Assembly: GCA_002436065.1 (NCBI GenBank)
Contig: DIXP01000086.1
Span: forward strand, 1-26,613
DNA: 26,613 nucleotides
Direction of reading: 5' to 3'
From: Chloroflexi bacterium UBA6077
Lineage (GTDB): Bacteria > Chloroflexota > UBA6077
In this document: in pieces, positions 7,365 to 15,233 of the stretch
How the letters are laid out: each line of letters starts with the position of its first letter
How positions within the stretch are numbered: the stretch's first letter is position 1
The notes under the pieces: model-generated
Databases searched by the model: none
Told to the model about the DNA's origin: nothing
The model's input: the letters and a program-made list of their open reading frames with translations, nothing else
Program-made: the position numbers and the translations under genes

Positions 7365-8048
7365 GTGGCTGAACCAATCTCCCTCCTCGGCTATCCAGAC
7401 CTCACCGAGAAGACATATCTGGTCCTGAGGGACCAGATCGTCACCGGCCAGCTACACCCAGGTCTGAAGCTGCTGGTGGTGGAGCAGGCTCAGCGGCTGG
7501 GAGTCAGCCGCACCCCAGTCAAGGATGCTCTCAATAGGCTCTCGGCCGAGGGATTGGTCGCTCGCCTCCCTCGCAAGGGCTATCTGGTCTCCCCGCTGGA
7601 CTTCGACGATGTGGCGGACCTCATGGATGCTCGCCTCATGGTGGAGTTGGCGACAGCCGAGAGAGCTATCGAGCGAGCCCAGCCATCGGACCTGGCAGAG
7701 ATGTGCCGGCTTGTTTCCGAGATGGAGGGGCTGATCGACGAGCACGGGGCTTACCTCGACTATCCCCAGTGCTCGACCCTAGACTGCGACCTCCACCTGC
7801 TGATCGTGAGCATGGCCGGGAACCGACGCCTCACCGAGATCTACCGCGGTCTGAACGTCCACAACTACATGGCCAGGATGCACCACGCCAGCGAGCTTAT
7901 GCAACACCATGTTGTTCACATGTTGAAGGACCACCGGACCATCCTGGAGGCATTCGAGTCTCGTGACCTGGCCGCCCTCAAGGCAGCTATCGCCATAAAC
8001 ATCCGGGGTTTCATGCACGCTTTCGAAGCGATCACCCGCCAATATTGA
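7365..8048 (+). CDS. GntR family (FCD subfamily) transcriptional regulator
   Basis: A 227-residue repressor-type protein. The N-terminal winged helix-turn-helix (residues ~10-75) includes EQAQRLGVSRTPVKDALNRLSAEGLV, followed by the wing GYLVSPL. The C-terminal all-helical FCD domain (~85-220) keeps the metal/ligand pattern: an Asp and His in CDLHLLI, a His in KDHRTILEAFESRD and a His in GFMHAFEAI. FCD regulators usually sense carboxylates or hydroxyacids, fitting the genes behind it. An upstream in-frame ATG at 7248 was rejected because it lies before the promoter and inside the palindrome; GTG 7365 leaves a normal-sized protein. The leader shows only a weak Shine-Dalgarno. The next gene follows 43 bases later with no terminator, so it is probably co-transcribed and may autoregulate through the palindrome. 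Confidence 0.9.
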   Translation: MAEPISLLGYPDLTEKTYLVLRDQIVTGQLHPGLKLLVVEQAQRLGVSRTPVKDALNRLSAEGLVARLPRKGYLVSPLDFDDVADLMDARLMVELATAERAIERAQPSDLAEMCRLVSEMEGLIDEHGAYLDYPQCSTLDCDLHLLIVSMAGNRRLTEIYRGLNVHNYMARMHHASELMQHHVVHMLKDHRTILEAFESRDLAALKAAIAINIRGFMHAFEAITRQY

Positions 8049-8091
8049 GCACCCAGTGTTCAGTATCCGTAGAGATAGTTAGGAGGAGTCA

Positions 8092-9315
8092 ATGGCAAAG
8101 GTAGACATGGAAAACGGACCTTGGTGGACAGAGAACTGGGTAACGAGTCCTTTCAACTTCCTGCCTGAGGTGAGGCAGGGGCTGGAGCTGCCCAAGCGGC
8201 TGAAGCTCCACGACGCCATGCTGCGCGACGGCGAGCAGACCCCAGGCGTCATCCTACTGAAGGAAGAGAAGCTGGCCATCGCGAAGGCACTGGACGAGCT
8301 GGGCGTGGATCGCATCGAGGCAGGCATGCCGGCGGTCTCCCCTGACGACTTCCAGGCGATCAAGAACATCAACGCCGCCGGTCTGAAGGCCCAAATCTCC
8401 GGTTTCTGCCGGGCGATGGCCAAGGACGTGGACATGTGTCTCGAAGCCGACTGCAAGCATGTGGTCATCGAGATCCCCTGCGGCTACCTCAGGCTCAAGT
8501 ACCAGATGGGCTGGACCGAGGACGAGTGCATCAAGAGGGCCGTGGACGCCGTGGCCCATGCGAAGAAGCGAGGCCTTGGGGTGTGCTTCTTCCCGTTCGA
8601 CGCGACCAGGGCTGAGCCCGAGTTCTACCTGCGGCTGATGAAGAGCGTCTATGAGGATGCAGGACCCGACTCGGTGGCGCTTGTGGACACACAGGGGACG
8701 GCGATCCCTCAGGCGATCATGTACATGGTCCGCAAGATCCGCGAGACCGTGCCTGTGCCGGTGGAAGTACACAGCCACAACGACTTTGGGATGGGTGTAG
8801 CCGGAACCATGGCCGCTCTGAGCGCTGGTGCTGAGGTAGCGCACGTCTGTATCAACGGCATGGGCGAGCGGACCGGCAATGCGGCGCTGGAAGAGGTGGC
8901 GATGAGCGCCCGCATCATGTACGGGATGGAGACAGGCATCAACTTCGAGAAGCTGCCCGAGGTATCGGCGCTGGTCCAGAAGCTGACGGGGATCAAGCTG
9001 GACAAGCTGAAGCCTGTGGTGGGCGACAACGCTTATGCTCGCGAGGTGGGGCTTGGAATGGACATGGTGAAGAAGCAGCCTCGCACGGTGTTCCCGATCG
9101 ATCCTAAGTTCGTCGGCAGGAAGCCCACGGTGATCATGGGCAAGAAGAGCGGTATCCTCTCCGTCGGCATGAAGCTGGAGGAGTGGGGAATGAGCGCCAG
9201 CGAGCCCCAGATGCGGGAGATGACCGACAAGATCAAGGCGCTGGCAGTAGAAAAGAAGCGCGCCCTTGCCGACGATGAGGTGCGTGGCGTGTTCGAGGGA
9301 GTGCTCCGTGGCTAA
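8092..9315 (+). CDS. Homocitrate/isopropylmalate-synthase-family (DRE-TIM) enzyme
   Basis: A 407-residue HMGL-like metalloenzyme related to LeuA, NifV and AksA. The TIM barrel (~residues 35-300) contains LHDAMLRDGEQTPGV, the DRE-TIM catalytic motif, and EVHSHNDFGMGVAGTMAAL with the HxH metal ligands, followed by NGMGERTGNAALEEV. The C-terminal ~100 residues form the lid region (VGDNAYAREVGLG..., then VIMGKKSG). In classic synthases the equivalent motif reads roughly HESGIH; here it is REVGLG, so a histidine usually seen near the acyl-CoA site is missing. There is no LeuA regulatory domain. Family members condense a 2-oxoacid with acetyl-CoA, or act as lyases. In this operon it may process a 2-oxoacid made by the adjacent dehydrogenase. 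AGGAGG lies 5 bases before the ATG. Family is firm, reaction open. Confidence 0.85.
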   Translation: MAKVDMENGPWWTENWVTSPFNFLPEVRQGLELPKRLKLHDAMLRDGEQTPGVILLKEEKLAIAKALDELGVDRIEAGMPAVSPDDFQAIKNINAAGLKAQISGFCRAMAKDVDMCLEADCKHVVIEIPCGYLRLKYQMGWTEDECIKRAVDAVAHAKKRGLGVCFFPFDATRAEPEFYLRLMKSVYEDAGPDSVALVDTQGTAIPQAIMYMVRKIRETVPVPVEVHSHNDFGMGVAGTMAALSAGAEVAHVCINGMGERTGNAALEEVAMSARIMYGMETGINFEKLPEVSALVQKLTGIKLDKLKPVVGDNAYAREVGLGMDMVKKQPRTVFPIDPKFVGRKPTVIMGKKSGILSVGMKLEEWGMSASEPQMREMTDKIKALAVEKKRALADDEVRGVFEGVLRG

Positions 9316-10273
9316 GAAGGTCGTCCTATTTGCGCAGCCACCCAACGATGCGGTCAAGGCGCTGTTCGGCGATCAGGTGGAGATGCGCATCGCAAGCAGC
9401 CCGGAGCCCGCGGTGGTTGCCAAGGAGATCAAGGGGGCGCACGGTCTCTTCGTGCGGCTCTCCAAGACCACGGCCGAGTTGATTGCCGCCGGCGACCAAC
9501 TGCAGGTGATCGGTCGCACGGGCGTCGGTCTGGACAACATCGACGTGCCGGCGGCCACGAAGCATGGTGTGGCGGTGGTGTTCACTCCCGATGCCAACAC
9601 CATCTCGGTGGCTGAGTATGTGGTGGGCTCGTCCATCGCTCTGGCCAGGCAGTACTGCAAGCAAAACGCCGAGGTGCGGAAGGGCAATTGGGCAGTACGG
9701 GAGCAGTACGTTAGAGAACTCCACGGCTGCACCTTCGGCTTCATCGGCCTCGGTCGCATCGGCTCGCTCGCGGCCCACAAGTGCCAGGGGGCCTTTGACG
9801 CCAAGACCATTGCCTACGACCCATACCTGACCCCCGAGAGGGCGAAGGCGATGGGGGTAGAGCTGGTTGGCACGATCGAGGAGGTGCTCCGGACGGCAGA
9901 CGTGGTCTCCATCCACGTCCCTCTGACAAAGGAGACGACCAACCTGATCGGGGCCAAGGAACTGGCCATGATGAAGCCGACGGCTTACCTGATTAGCGCC
10001 GCCCGAGGTTCCATCGTGGACGAGGCAGCGTTGGCGGATGCACTGAAGAACAGTGTCATCGCCGGGGCAGCCGTGGACGTCTTCGGCCAGGAGCCTCCAG
10101 CGGCGGATAATCCGCTCTACTCGGCTCCCAACAGCATTCTCACGCCTCATACAGCGGCCCTGACTCATGAGGCGATGGATCGAGTTTACCAGAGCGTGGT
10201 AGCGGACATGCTGGCCGTGCTCAACGGCCAGACTCCGAAGTACGCGGCCAATCCGGAAGTCCTGAAGAAGTAG
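9308..10273 (+). CDS. D-isomer-specific 2-hydroxyacid dehydrogenase (SerA-like)
   Basis: A 321-residue NAD-dependent dehydrogenase of the D-3-phosphoglycerate/2-hydroxyacid family. The substrate domain contains RTGVGLDNIDVPAATKHG; the nucleotide domain has GFIGLGRIG (G147, G149, G152). The catalytic triad is in place: R233 in SAARGSIVDE, E262 in FGQEPPA and H281 in LTPHTAAL. It lacks the C-terminal ACT/ASB regulatory domains of full-size SerA. The GTG start at 9308 overlaps the upstream stop by 8 bases and has GAGGGAG upstream, so translation is probably coupled. In sulfolactate gene clusters, dehydrogenases of this family oxidise the hydroxyacid next to a TTT transporter and SuyAB; a similar role here is possible but unproven. 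Other options are glycerate, tartronate or another short 2-hydroxyacid. Confidence 0.88.
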   Translation: MAKKVVLFAQPPNDAVKALFGDQVEMRIASSPEPAVVAKEIKGAHGLFVRLSKTTAELIAAGDQLQVIGRTGVGLDNIDVPAATKHGVAVVFTPDANTISVAEYVVGSSIALARQYCKQNAEVRKGNWAVREQYVRELHGCTFGFIGLGRIGSLAAHKCQGAFDAKTIAYDPYLTPERAKAMGVELVGTIEEVLRTADVVSIHVPLTKETTNLIGAKELAMMKPTAYLISAARGSIVDEAALADALKNSVIAGAAVDVFGQEPPAADNPLYSAPNSILTPHTAALTHEAMDRVYQSVVADMLAVLNGQTPKYAANPEVLKK

Positions 10274-10282
10274 CATCCGGTT

Positions 10283-10353
10283 CACCGCGGGACACGCGGA
10301 GAGTGCGGAGGGCTCGTTAGGAGGCCTCCGTGGACTCCGCGCCACCCGCGGTG
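10283..10353. repeat. Long imperfect hairpin of the GCGGAG-repeat type
   Basis: Three nested arms pair symmetrically: CACCGCGGG with CCCGCGGTG, CGCGGAG with CTCCGCG, and CGGAGG with CCTCCG. They are separated by matching 3/3 and 4/4 internal loops and closed by a 13-base loop. It resembles, from memory, the widespread intergenic element built from ACACGGAG-like units found in many environmental bacteria. It may stabilise or punctuate the mRNA between the dehydrogenase and tctC. Confidence 0.7.
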
Positions 10354-10468
10354 GCATCAACTATTCGACGACGAGGACCCAATTTGGTTGCGTGTGCCCC
10401 ACCAGGAGAGGGTGGATCACGGGATAGACAGGTCGCAACAGTCTCATCAAATCGGAGGAGAAAGGTCC

Positions 10469-11449
10469 ATGCGGAAGAAGCTGTTAGTAGCAGCAGTAGT
10501 GGCGCTGGCTGCCCTGGCCTTGGTGGCCACAGCCGGCTGCAGCCGTGGGGGCGGCGACGCCGACAAATACCCCACAAAGCCCATCAACTACCTGGTCGTA
10601 TGGGATCCAGGAGGACAGTCCGACCGAGCCGCCAGGGACCAGCAGGCCCCGTTGGAGAAGGCACTGGGCCAGAAGATCGTCATCGACTACAAGGTCGGCG
10701 GCGGAGGAGCCGTGGGATGGTCTGAGTTCACCCGTGCCAAGCCCGATGGCTACAGCATCGTCGGCACCAACCTCCCGACTATCATTACCCAGCCAATGCT
10801 GGAGGACGTGGGATACAAGACCGAGCAGCTAATGCCTCTGGTGGACTTCCAGTTCACACCGCTGGTCATGGCTGTGACGAAGGATAGCCCCTATAAGGAT
10901 CTGAAGAGCTTCGTAGAGGCTGCCAAGAAGAACCCTGGTAAGATGAGCGTGGGCGGCGTGGCGCTCTGGAGCATCACCCACATCATGGCGCTGGAGCTGC
11001 AGAAGCAGTTCGGCATCGAGATTCAGTTCGTGCCTCACTCTGGCTCCGCCACCCTTGTCACCAACTGGCTGGGCAAGCACGTGGACGCGGCAATCTTCTA
11101 CACCGACAACATGGTCACGCAGTTGGAGCAGGGCAACGCCCTCTTGATCGCGTCGGAGAAGAAGTTCCCCGGTCTCGAGCAGTTCCCGACATCCAAGGAG
11201 GCAGGCTTCAACTTCGTCGGTGGCGTCTCCCGTGGCGTCGCGCTGCCGGCCGGCTCCCCTGACTACGCGGCCAAGAAGCTGGAGAAGGCTTTCCTGGACA
11301 TCGCCAACGACCCGCAGGTCATCGCAACCATGAAGAAGGAAGGGTTTGAGTCCAGGGCCATGGGCTCCGAGGCTTTGAAGAAGGAAATCGCATCCCAGAC
11401 CGAGATGTACAAGGCATACCTGAAGGACGCTAACATCAGCAAGAAGTAG
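10469..11449 (+). CDS. tctC: TTT transporter substrate-binding lipoprotein (TctC/Bug family)
   Basis: A 326-residue extracytoplasmic solute receptor of the tripartite tricarboxylate transporter family. It starts with a lipoprotein signal: MRKK, a hydrophobic core, and a lipobox ending at Cys24 (VATAGC). The mature part begins YPTKPINYLVVWDPGGQSDRAARD, the Bug-family N-terminal motif where the carboxylate-binding loop lies. Later segments such as KKNPGKMSVGGVALWSITHIMALELQKQFGI and the FPTSKEAGFNF region match the family. The start is set at 10469 because GGAGGAG lies about 8 bases upstream and the signal peptide begins exactly there; an in-frame upstream ATG at 10388 would bury the signal. 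Anchoring by lipid rather than free periplasmic location suggests a monoderm cell. The ligand is probably a di- or tricarboxylate, hydroxyacid or sulfonate. Confidence 0.92.
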   Translation: MRKKLLVAAVVALAALALVATAGCSRGGGDADKYPTKPINYLVVWDPGGQSDRAARDQQAPLEKALGQKIVIDYKVGGGGAVGWSEFTRAKPDGYSIVGTNLPTIITQPMLEDVGYKTEQLMPLVDFQFTPLVMAVTKDSPYKDLKSFVEAAKKNPGKMSVGGVALWSITHIMALELQKQFGIEIQFVPHSGSATLVTNWLGKHVDAAIFYTDNMVTQLEQGNALLIASEKKFPGLEQFPTSKEAGFNFVGGVSRGVALPAGSPDYAAKKLEKAFLDIANDPQVIATMKKEGFESRAMGSEALKKEIASQTEMYKAYLKDANISKK

Positions 11450-11495
11450 TAGTGTTGCGCATCATTTTTCCCACCGCTCTCCGGAGGCAACGCAC

Positions 11496-11969
11496 GTGAG
11501 AACCCTCAAGCAAGCGGATTTGATTACAGGGGCGCTCCTGGCACTCCTGGGCGCTGTGACCGCAGTGATGGCAACGGGGATAAGGGGGGTCGCAGGGGAA
11601 ACCCTGGACCCCCGGACCCTCCCCACAATCGTGGGGTGGAGCCTTGTGGCCCTTGGCCTAGGCATTGTCAGTATCGGATGGCGCTACGACGGCGAAGCCA
11701 GGTATATTTCCTGGCCAGACATCACAGGACTCCGCAGAATGGCCGTCACCACCGTCGGTATGGTGGCCTACCTGGCTACCCTCGAAACGTTGGGGTTCGC
11801 GGTCAGCACTGGCATATTCACGGCTGCTCTCATCTGGTATCTGGGTCGCTACAGATGGTGGCTTTGCATCCTGGGCGGAGTGGTCACAGGTCTGATAGTC
11901 GATCAACTGTTCACGGGCATCCTGGGGCTCAACCTCCCCCTGGGTATCCTGGAACTGCTCTACTACTGA
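11496..11969 (+). CDS. tctB: TTT transporter small membrane subunit (TctB)
   Basis: A 157-residue membrane protein with four hydrophobic helices (about residues 9-30, 42-62, 82-110 and 118-150). This is the TctB/DUF1468 pattern: an N-terminal ADLITGALLALLGAVTAVMA, a loop containing DPRTLPTIVGWSLVALG, and a final LGLNLPLGILELLYY. It is the poorly conserved small subunit that supports the large TctA permease. GGAGG lies about 9 bases before the GTG start. It sits 46 bases after tctC and 173 bases before tctA, the larger gap holding a 20-bp-arm hairpin. Identification rests on helix pattern and gene order. Confidence 0.88.
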   Translation: MRTLKQADLITGALLALLGAVTAVMATGIRGVAGETLDPRTLPTIVGWSLVALGLGIVSIGWRYDGEARYISWPDITGLRRMAVTTVGMVAYLATLETLGFAVSTGIFTAALIWYLGRYRWWLCILGGVVTGLIVDQLFTGILGLNLPLGILELLYY

Positions 11970-12000
11970 CCGACATATGAGCCGCTAAACCTGGAGCAGT

Positions 12001-12066
12001 AGCGTTGGGGCTGGTCCCCGACGTGGCCAGACATGACCGGGAACGCCGGGGACCAGCCCCAACGCT
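12001..12066. repeat. 20-bp-arm inverted repeat between tctB and tctA
   Basis: AGCGTTGGGGCTGGTCCCCG (12001-12020) is exactly complementary to 12047-12066, with a 26-base loop. No T-tract follows, so it is not a classical terminator. It could lower or protect the downstream message, or be a small repetitive palindromic element. Confidence 0.75.
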
Positions 12067-12142
12067 GCATCGATCGGCTTCCGTTTAGTGATCTGCGCAG
12101 AGGCCAGTAGGTCCGTTGAAACAGTAAGGGAGGTAACACAGC

Positions 12143-13651
12143 ATGCTCTTCTCGTGGGAGTACCTGGCCATGGGGTTCCAGACCGCCCTAACGCCAGAGA
12201 ATCTAATGTGGGCCGCGATCGGCTGCCTGCTGGGCACGCTAGTCGGGGTACTGCCGGGCATCGGTCCAACTTCGGGCATCGCCATTCTGCTGCCCCTGAC
12301 CACCGTCCTGCCCCCAACCCCTGCCATCATCATGATGTGCGCGATTTACTACGGCGCCATGTACGGCGGCTCCACAACTGCCATCGTCGTGAATATCCCC
12401 GGCGAGGCATCTTCCGTTCCAACGGCATTGGATGGCTATGAACTAGCCAAGCAGGGGCGGGCAGGACCTGCGCTGGGCATCGCGGCCATCTCCTCATTCG
12501 TCGCGGGGACGATCAGTCTGGTCGGCGTAACCTTTTTCGCTCCGATCCTGGCTAGCGTCGCCCTGGCCTTCGGTCCCGCCGAATACACCGCCCTGATGCT
12601 CATGGCGCTCAGCTTGGTGGTGAGTCTGTCAGGCAAAGCCCTGGTGAAAGGGTTGACCGGAATGGTTCTGGGCCTACTTGCGGCGCTCATCGGCATGGAC
12701 CCGATGTCAGGCACCAGCCGGCTGACCTTCGGCATCCCAGAACTGCTGGGCGGAGTCAACTTCGTCGCCGTGGTGATCGGTCTCTTCGCCTTCGGAGAGG
12801 TGTTCGTCAACCTCGAGAAGCGGATCTCCCACATCTACGACACCAACATCAAGGACTGGCTCCCAAGCCGGCAGGACATCAGGCAGACCTGGAGCAGCAT
12901 GCTCCGCGGCACCATCGTCGGCTTCTTCATGGGGCTGCTACCAGGCTGCGGACCGGCGGTGACGACCTTCGTAGCCTACGACACGGAGATGCGTTTCTCC
13001 AAGCATCCAGAGAAGTTCGGCCATGGAGCTTTGGAGGGGGTGGCCGGGCCCGAGGCCGCCAACAACGCCGGAGCACAGGGGCAGTTCATTCCGCTCCTCT
13101 CCTTCGGTATCCCACCTGGGCCTACCCTGGCGATGCTGCTCGGCGCCTTCATTATGTACGGCCTCCAGCCCGGACCGCGGCTCTTCACCGAGCAGCCGGA
13201 GCTGGTTTGGACCATTATTGCCAGCATGTACGTTGGCAACGTCATGCTGCTGATAATGAACCTGCCGTTGGTGGGGTTCTGGGCACGGATCGCCCTGGTT
13301 CCATTCCCAATCCTGGGCCCCATGATCGTCGTGTTCTCAGTCATCGGCGCCTACGCCGTGCGATACCAGATATTCGATGTGTGGGTAGCGCTGCTGTTTG
13401 GGATCATAGGCTATCTATTCCGGAAGTTCGGCTTCCCGCTAGCACCGATAGTGCTGTCTGTGATCCTGGCGCCTCAACTGGAGATCTCCCTCAAGCAGGC
13501 GCTTACCATAGCGAATGGATCGTACTCGACGTTCTTCACGCGACCCATCTCGTTGGTCTTCATGCTGCTGGCCTTCGGCCTCATCATTCGTGGCCTTTGG
13601 GTGCAGTACAGAAGCAAGACCCTGGAGTTCGCAGAGGAAGACGCAGACTAG
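12143..13651 (+). CDS. tctA: TTT transporter large permease subunit (TctA)
   Basis: A 502-residue permease with about 12 membrane helices, the usual TctA length. The two inverted signature motifs are present. The first reads GVLPGIGPTSGIAILLPLT (residues ~36-54); the second reads GLLPGCGPAVTTFVAYDTE (~268-286) followed by EGVAGPEAANNAGAQGQFIPLLSFGIP. These glycine/proline motifs line the substrate path. The C-terminus ends FFTRPIS...IIRGLWVQYRSK; the same tail is found as a relic at 7082-7219. GGGAGGTAAC lies about 9 bases before the ATG. With TctB and the TctC lipoprotein it forms a secondary, ion-gradient-driven, high-affinity carboxylate importer. A perfect palindrome directly follows the gene. 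Confidence 0.95.
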   Translation: MLFSWEYLAMGFQTALTPENLMWAAIGCLLGTLVGVLPGIGPTSGIAILLPLTTVLPPTPAIIMMCAIYYGAMYGGSTTAIVVNIPGEASSVPTALDGYELAKQGRAGPALGIAAISSFVAGTISLVGVTFFAPILASVALAFGPAEYTALMLMALSLVVSLSGKALVKGLTGMVLGLLAALIGMDPMSGTSRLTFGIPELLGGVNFVAVVIGLFAFGEVFVNLEKRISHIYDTNIKDWLPSRQDIRQTWSSMLRGTIVGFFMGLLPGCGPAVTTFVAYDTEMRFSKHPEKFGHGALEGVAGPEAANNAGAQGQFIPLLSFGIPPGPTLAMLLGAFIMYGLQPGPRLFTEQPELVWTIIASMYVGNVMLLIMNLPLVGFWARIALVPFPILGPMIVVFSVIGAYAVRYQIFDVWVALLFGIIGYLFRKFGFPLAPIVLSVILAPQLEISLKQALTIANGSYSTFFTRPISLVFMLLAFGLIIRGLWVQYRSKTLEFAEEDAD

Positions 13652-13663
13652 GAAGAGATGTAG

Positions 13664-13705
13664 AATGGGGGGGATGCGGCCAGCGCTGGCCGCATCCCCC
13701 CCATT
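13664..13705. terminator. Perfect 42-base palindrome after tctA
   Basis: Two 21-base arms meet without a loop: AATG then seven G residues, ATGCGGCCAGC, and the exact mirror ending in seven C residues and CATT. It is followed by TTCGATTTC, a weak T-rich tail. It may partly terminate transcription or protect the transporter mRNA from 3' decay; the next gene starts only 30 bases on. Confidence 0.7.
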
Positions 13706-13734
13706 TCGATTTCATCTTCTGAAAGGAGTCAGCG

Positions 13735-14901
13735 TTGACCCACAACGACATCACTGCAAACGTGACCCCCCAGGAGCTAACCGAGATCCTCCAAACCCTG
13801 GTCCGTGCCCCCAGCATCAACCCCCCCGGCGACACCCGAGAGTGCGCCGACCGGATGGTGGCCCTTTTCCAGAAGGAGGGCATCCCCGCGGAGAAGGTCC
13901 CAGCGAGCGACAAGCTGATCAACGTCGTCGCCACCCTCAAAGGGCGCGGGCCCGGCAAGACCATGTGGTACAACGGCCACATGGACGTGGTTCCGGCGGG
14001 CGCCGACTGGAAGTGGGACCCGTGGGGCGCCGAATTGGTGGACGGCCGGATCTACGGTCGAGGCACATCCGACGACAAGGGCGGCCTCACCGCGATGATG
14101 GGATCCATGTTCGCCCTGAAGAGGGCGGGGTGTCCATTCGACGGGGAGATCCTGTTCACGGCCGTGGCCGACGAGGAGACCGGCAGCGACGCCGGCACCG
14201 TCTGGCTGATAGAGAATCGCAAGTTTTCAGCCGACTACGCCATCGTTGGCGAGCCAACCAGGGACAACGTAGAGATCGGGAACCGCGGGACTCTCTGGGT
14301 GGAGGTCACCGTCAAGGGTAGGGCGTCTCACGCTGGGCGCCCCCATTTCGGGGTCAACGCCGTCCACAACGCCGCCCAGGCCATTGTGGCTCTTACCAAG
14401 CTGGAGTTTCCGAATCGGGACGAGCGATTCGAGGTGCCCAATGGCAGCGTCTCCGTCACCATGATCGAGGGCGGAACCAAGATCAACACCCTGGCCGACC
14501 GCTGCGTCCTCAGCATCGACCTGAGAATGATGCCTAGTGACGATCCGCAAGAGGCCATCGAGAAGATCCGTCGGACGGTGGCGGCAGCCCTCGACGAGGG
14601 CGCCGATTTCGAGATGAAGGTACTCAAGGTGTGGCCGCCCGTCATGGAGGACCCCGAGCACCCGCTGGTGCGGACCGTGGCAAAGGCGTATGAGGAGGTC
14701 CACGGGCAGCCACCGAAGATCAGAGCGAAGGCCGGAGGCACGGATGCCTCCTTCATCAAGGCCATGGCCGGTACCCCCATCGTCCTGTTCGGGCCGGGGG
14801 CCTCCGACCGGGTACACGTAGCTAACGAGTACCTGCTGGTGGACGAACTGGTTGATGCCTGCCGAGTGTACACCCTGGCAACCCTGGAGTTGCTAGGTTA
14901 G
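13735..14901 (+). CDS. M20 family metallo-amidohydrolase (ArgE/DapE/ACY1-like)
   Basis: A 388-residue dizinc hydrolase with every expected active-site residue. H82 and D84 lie in NGHMDVVPAG, the bridging D113 in GRGTSDDKGG, the catalytic E147 and ligand E148 in VADEETGS, E173 in VGEPT, and the final ligand H361 in RVHVANEYL. The dimerisation (lid) domain lies between about residues 185 and 295 and starts with TLWVEVTVKGRASHAGRPHFGVNAV. Family members cleave amide bonds of N-acyl amino acids, succinyl-diaminopimelate or small peptides. In this operon it may release a hydroxyacid or amino acid from an imported amide. It starts at TTG (13735), with AAAGGAG 8 bases upstream and no better in-frame ATG. 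The substrate is unknown. Confidence 0.9.
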   Translation: MTHNDITANVTPQELTEILQTLVRAPSINPPGDTRECADRMVALFQKEGIPAEKVPASDKLINVVATLKGRGPGKTMWYNGHMDVVPAGADWKWDPWGAELVDGRIYGRGTSDDKGGLTAMMGSMFALKRAGCPFDGEILFTAVADEETGSDAGTVWLIENRKFSADYAIVGEPTRDNVEIGNRGTLWVEVTVKGRASHAGRPHFGVNAVHNAAQAIVALTKLEFPNRDERFEVPNGSVSVTMIEGGTKINTLADRCVLSIDLRMMPSDDPQEAIEKIRRTVAAALDEGADFEMKVLKVWPPVMEDPEHPLVRTVAKAYEEVHGQPPKIRAKAGGTDASFIKAMAGTPIVLFGPGASDRVHVANEYLLVDELVDACRVYTLATLELLG

Positions 14902-14924
14902 GAAAACGATAGGAGGAGTCAGTG

Positions 14925-15233
14925 ATGACAGCGAAGCGCGCGTTGATAATGCACCCCTTGGACAACGTGGCCACAGCGATCGACGAGGTCGAGGCTGGCG
15001 ACGAAGTGGGTGCGCGGTTGGGCAAAGAGGTGCAGGGCCTTCAGGCGAAGGAGAAGGTACCCTTTGGCTTCAAGATCGCCCTGGAGGAGATACCCCAGGG
15101 AGGGATCATACGGAAGTATGGGGAGACGATAGGGGTGGCGAACCAGCCGATCGCCAAGGGGGCAATGGTGCACGTCCACAACCTGGAGGGGACTCGGGCG
15201 AGGGGTGACCTGGAAGGGGGTAAGCAGGAATGA
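14925..15233 (+). CDS. SAF-domain small subunit of a UxaA/SuyA-type lyase
   Basis: A 102-residue SAF-domain protein matching the N-terminal portion of altronate dehydratase UxaA and the stand-alone small subunit SuyA of (2R)-sulfolactate sulfo-lyase. Typical segments are ALIMHPLDNVATAIDEVEAGDEV, KVPFGFKIALEEIPQGGIIRKYGE and IGVANQPIAKGAMVHVHNLEGTR, where the histidines near the end help build the metal/active site with the large subunit. I prefer the ATG at 14925 (AGGAGG 8 bases away) over the GTG at 14922. Its stop overlaps the start of the first large subunit by ATGA, so the two are translationally coupled. In E. coli-type altronate dehydratase this piece is fused to the large part; here it is separate, as in SuyAB. 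Confidence 0.88.
   Translation: MTAKRALIMHPLDNVATAIDEVEAGDEVGARLGKEVQGLQAKEKVPFGFKIALEEIPQGGIIRKYGETIGVANQPIAKGAMVHVHNLEGTRARGDLEGGKQE

Noticed and set aside
8092..9315. Assignment as NifV or LeuA by name
   Set aside because: The lid motif differs, the regulatory domain is missing, and the neighbours are catabolic, not nitrogen-fixation or leucine genes.
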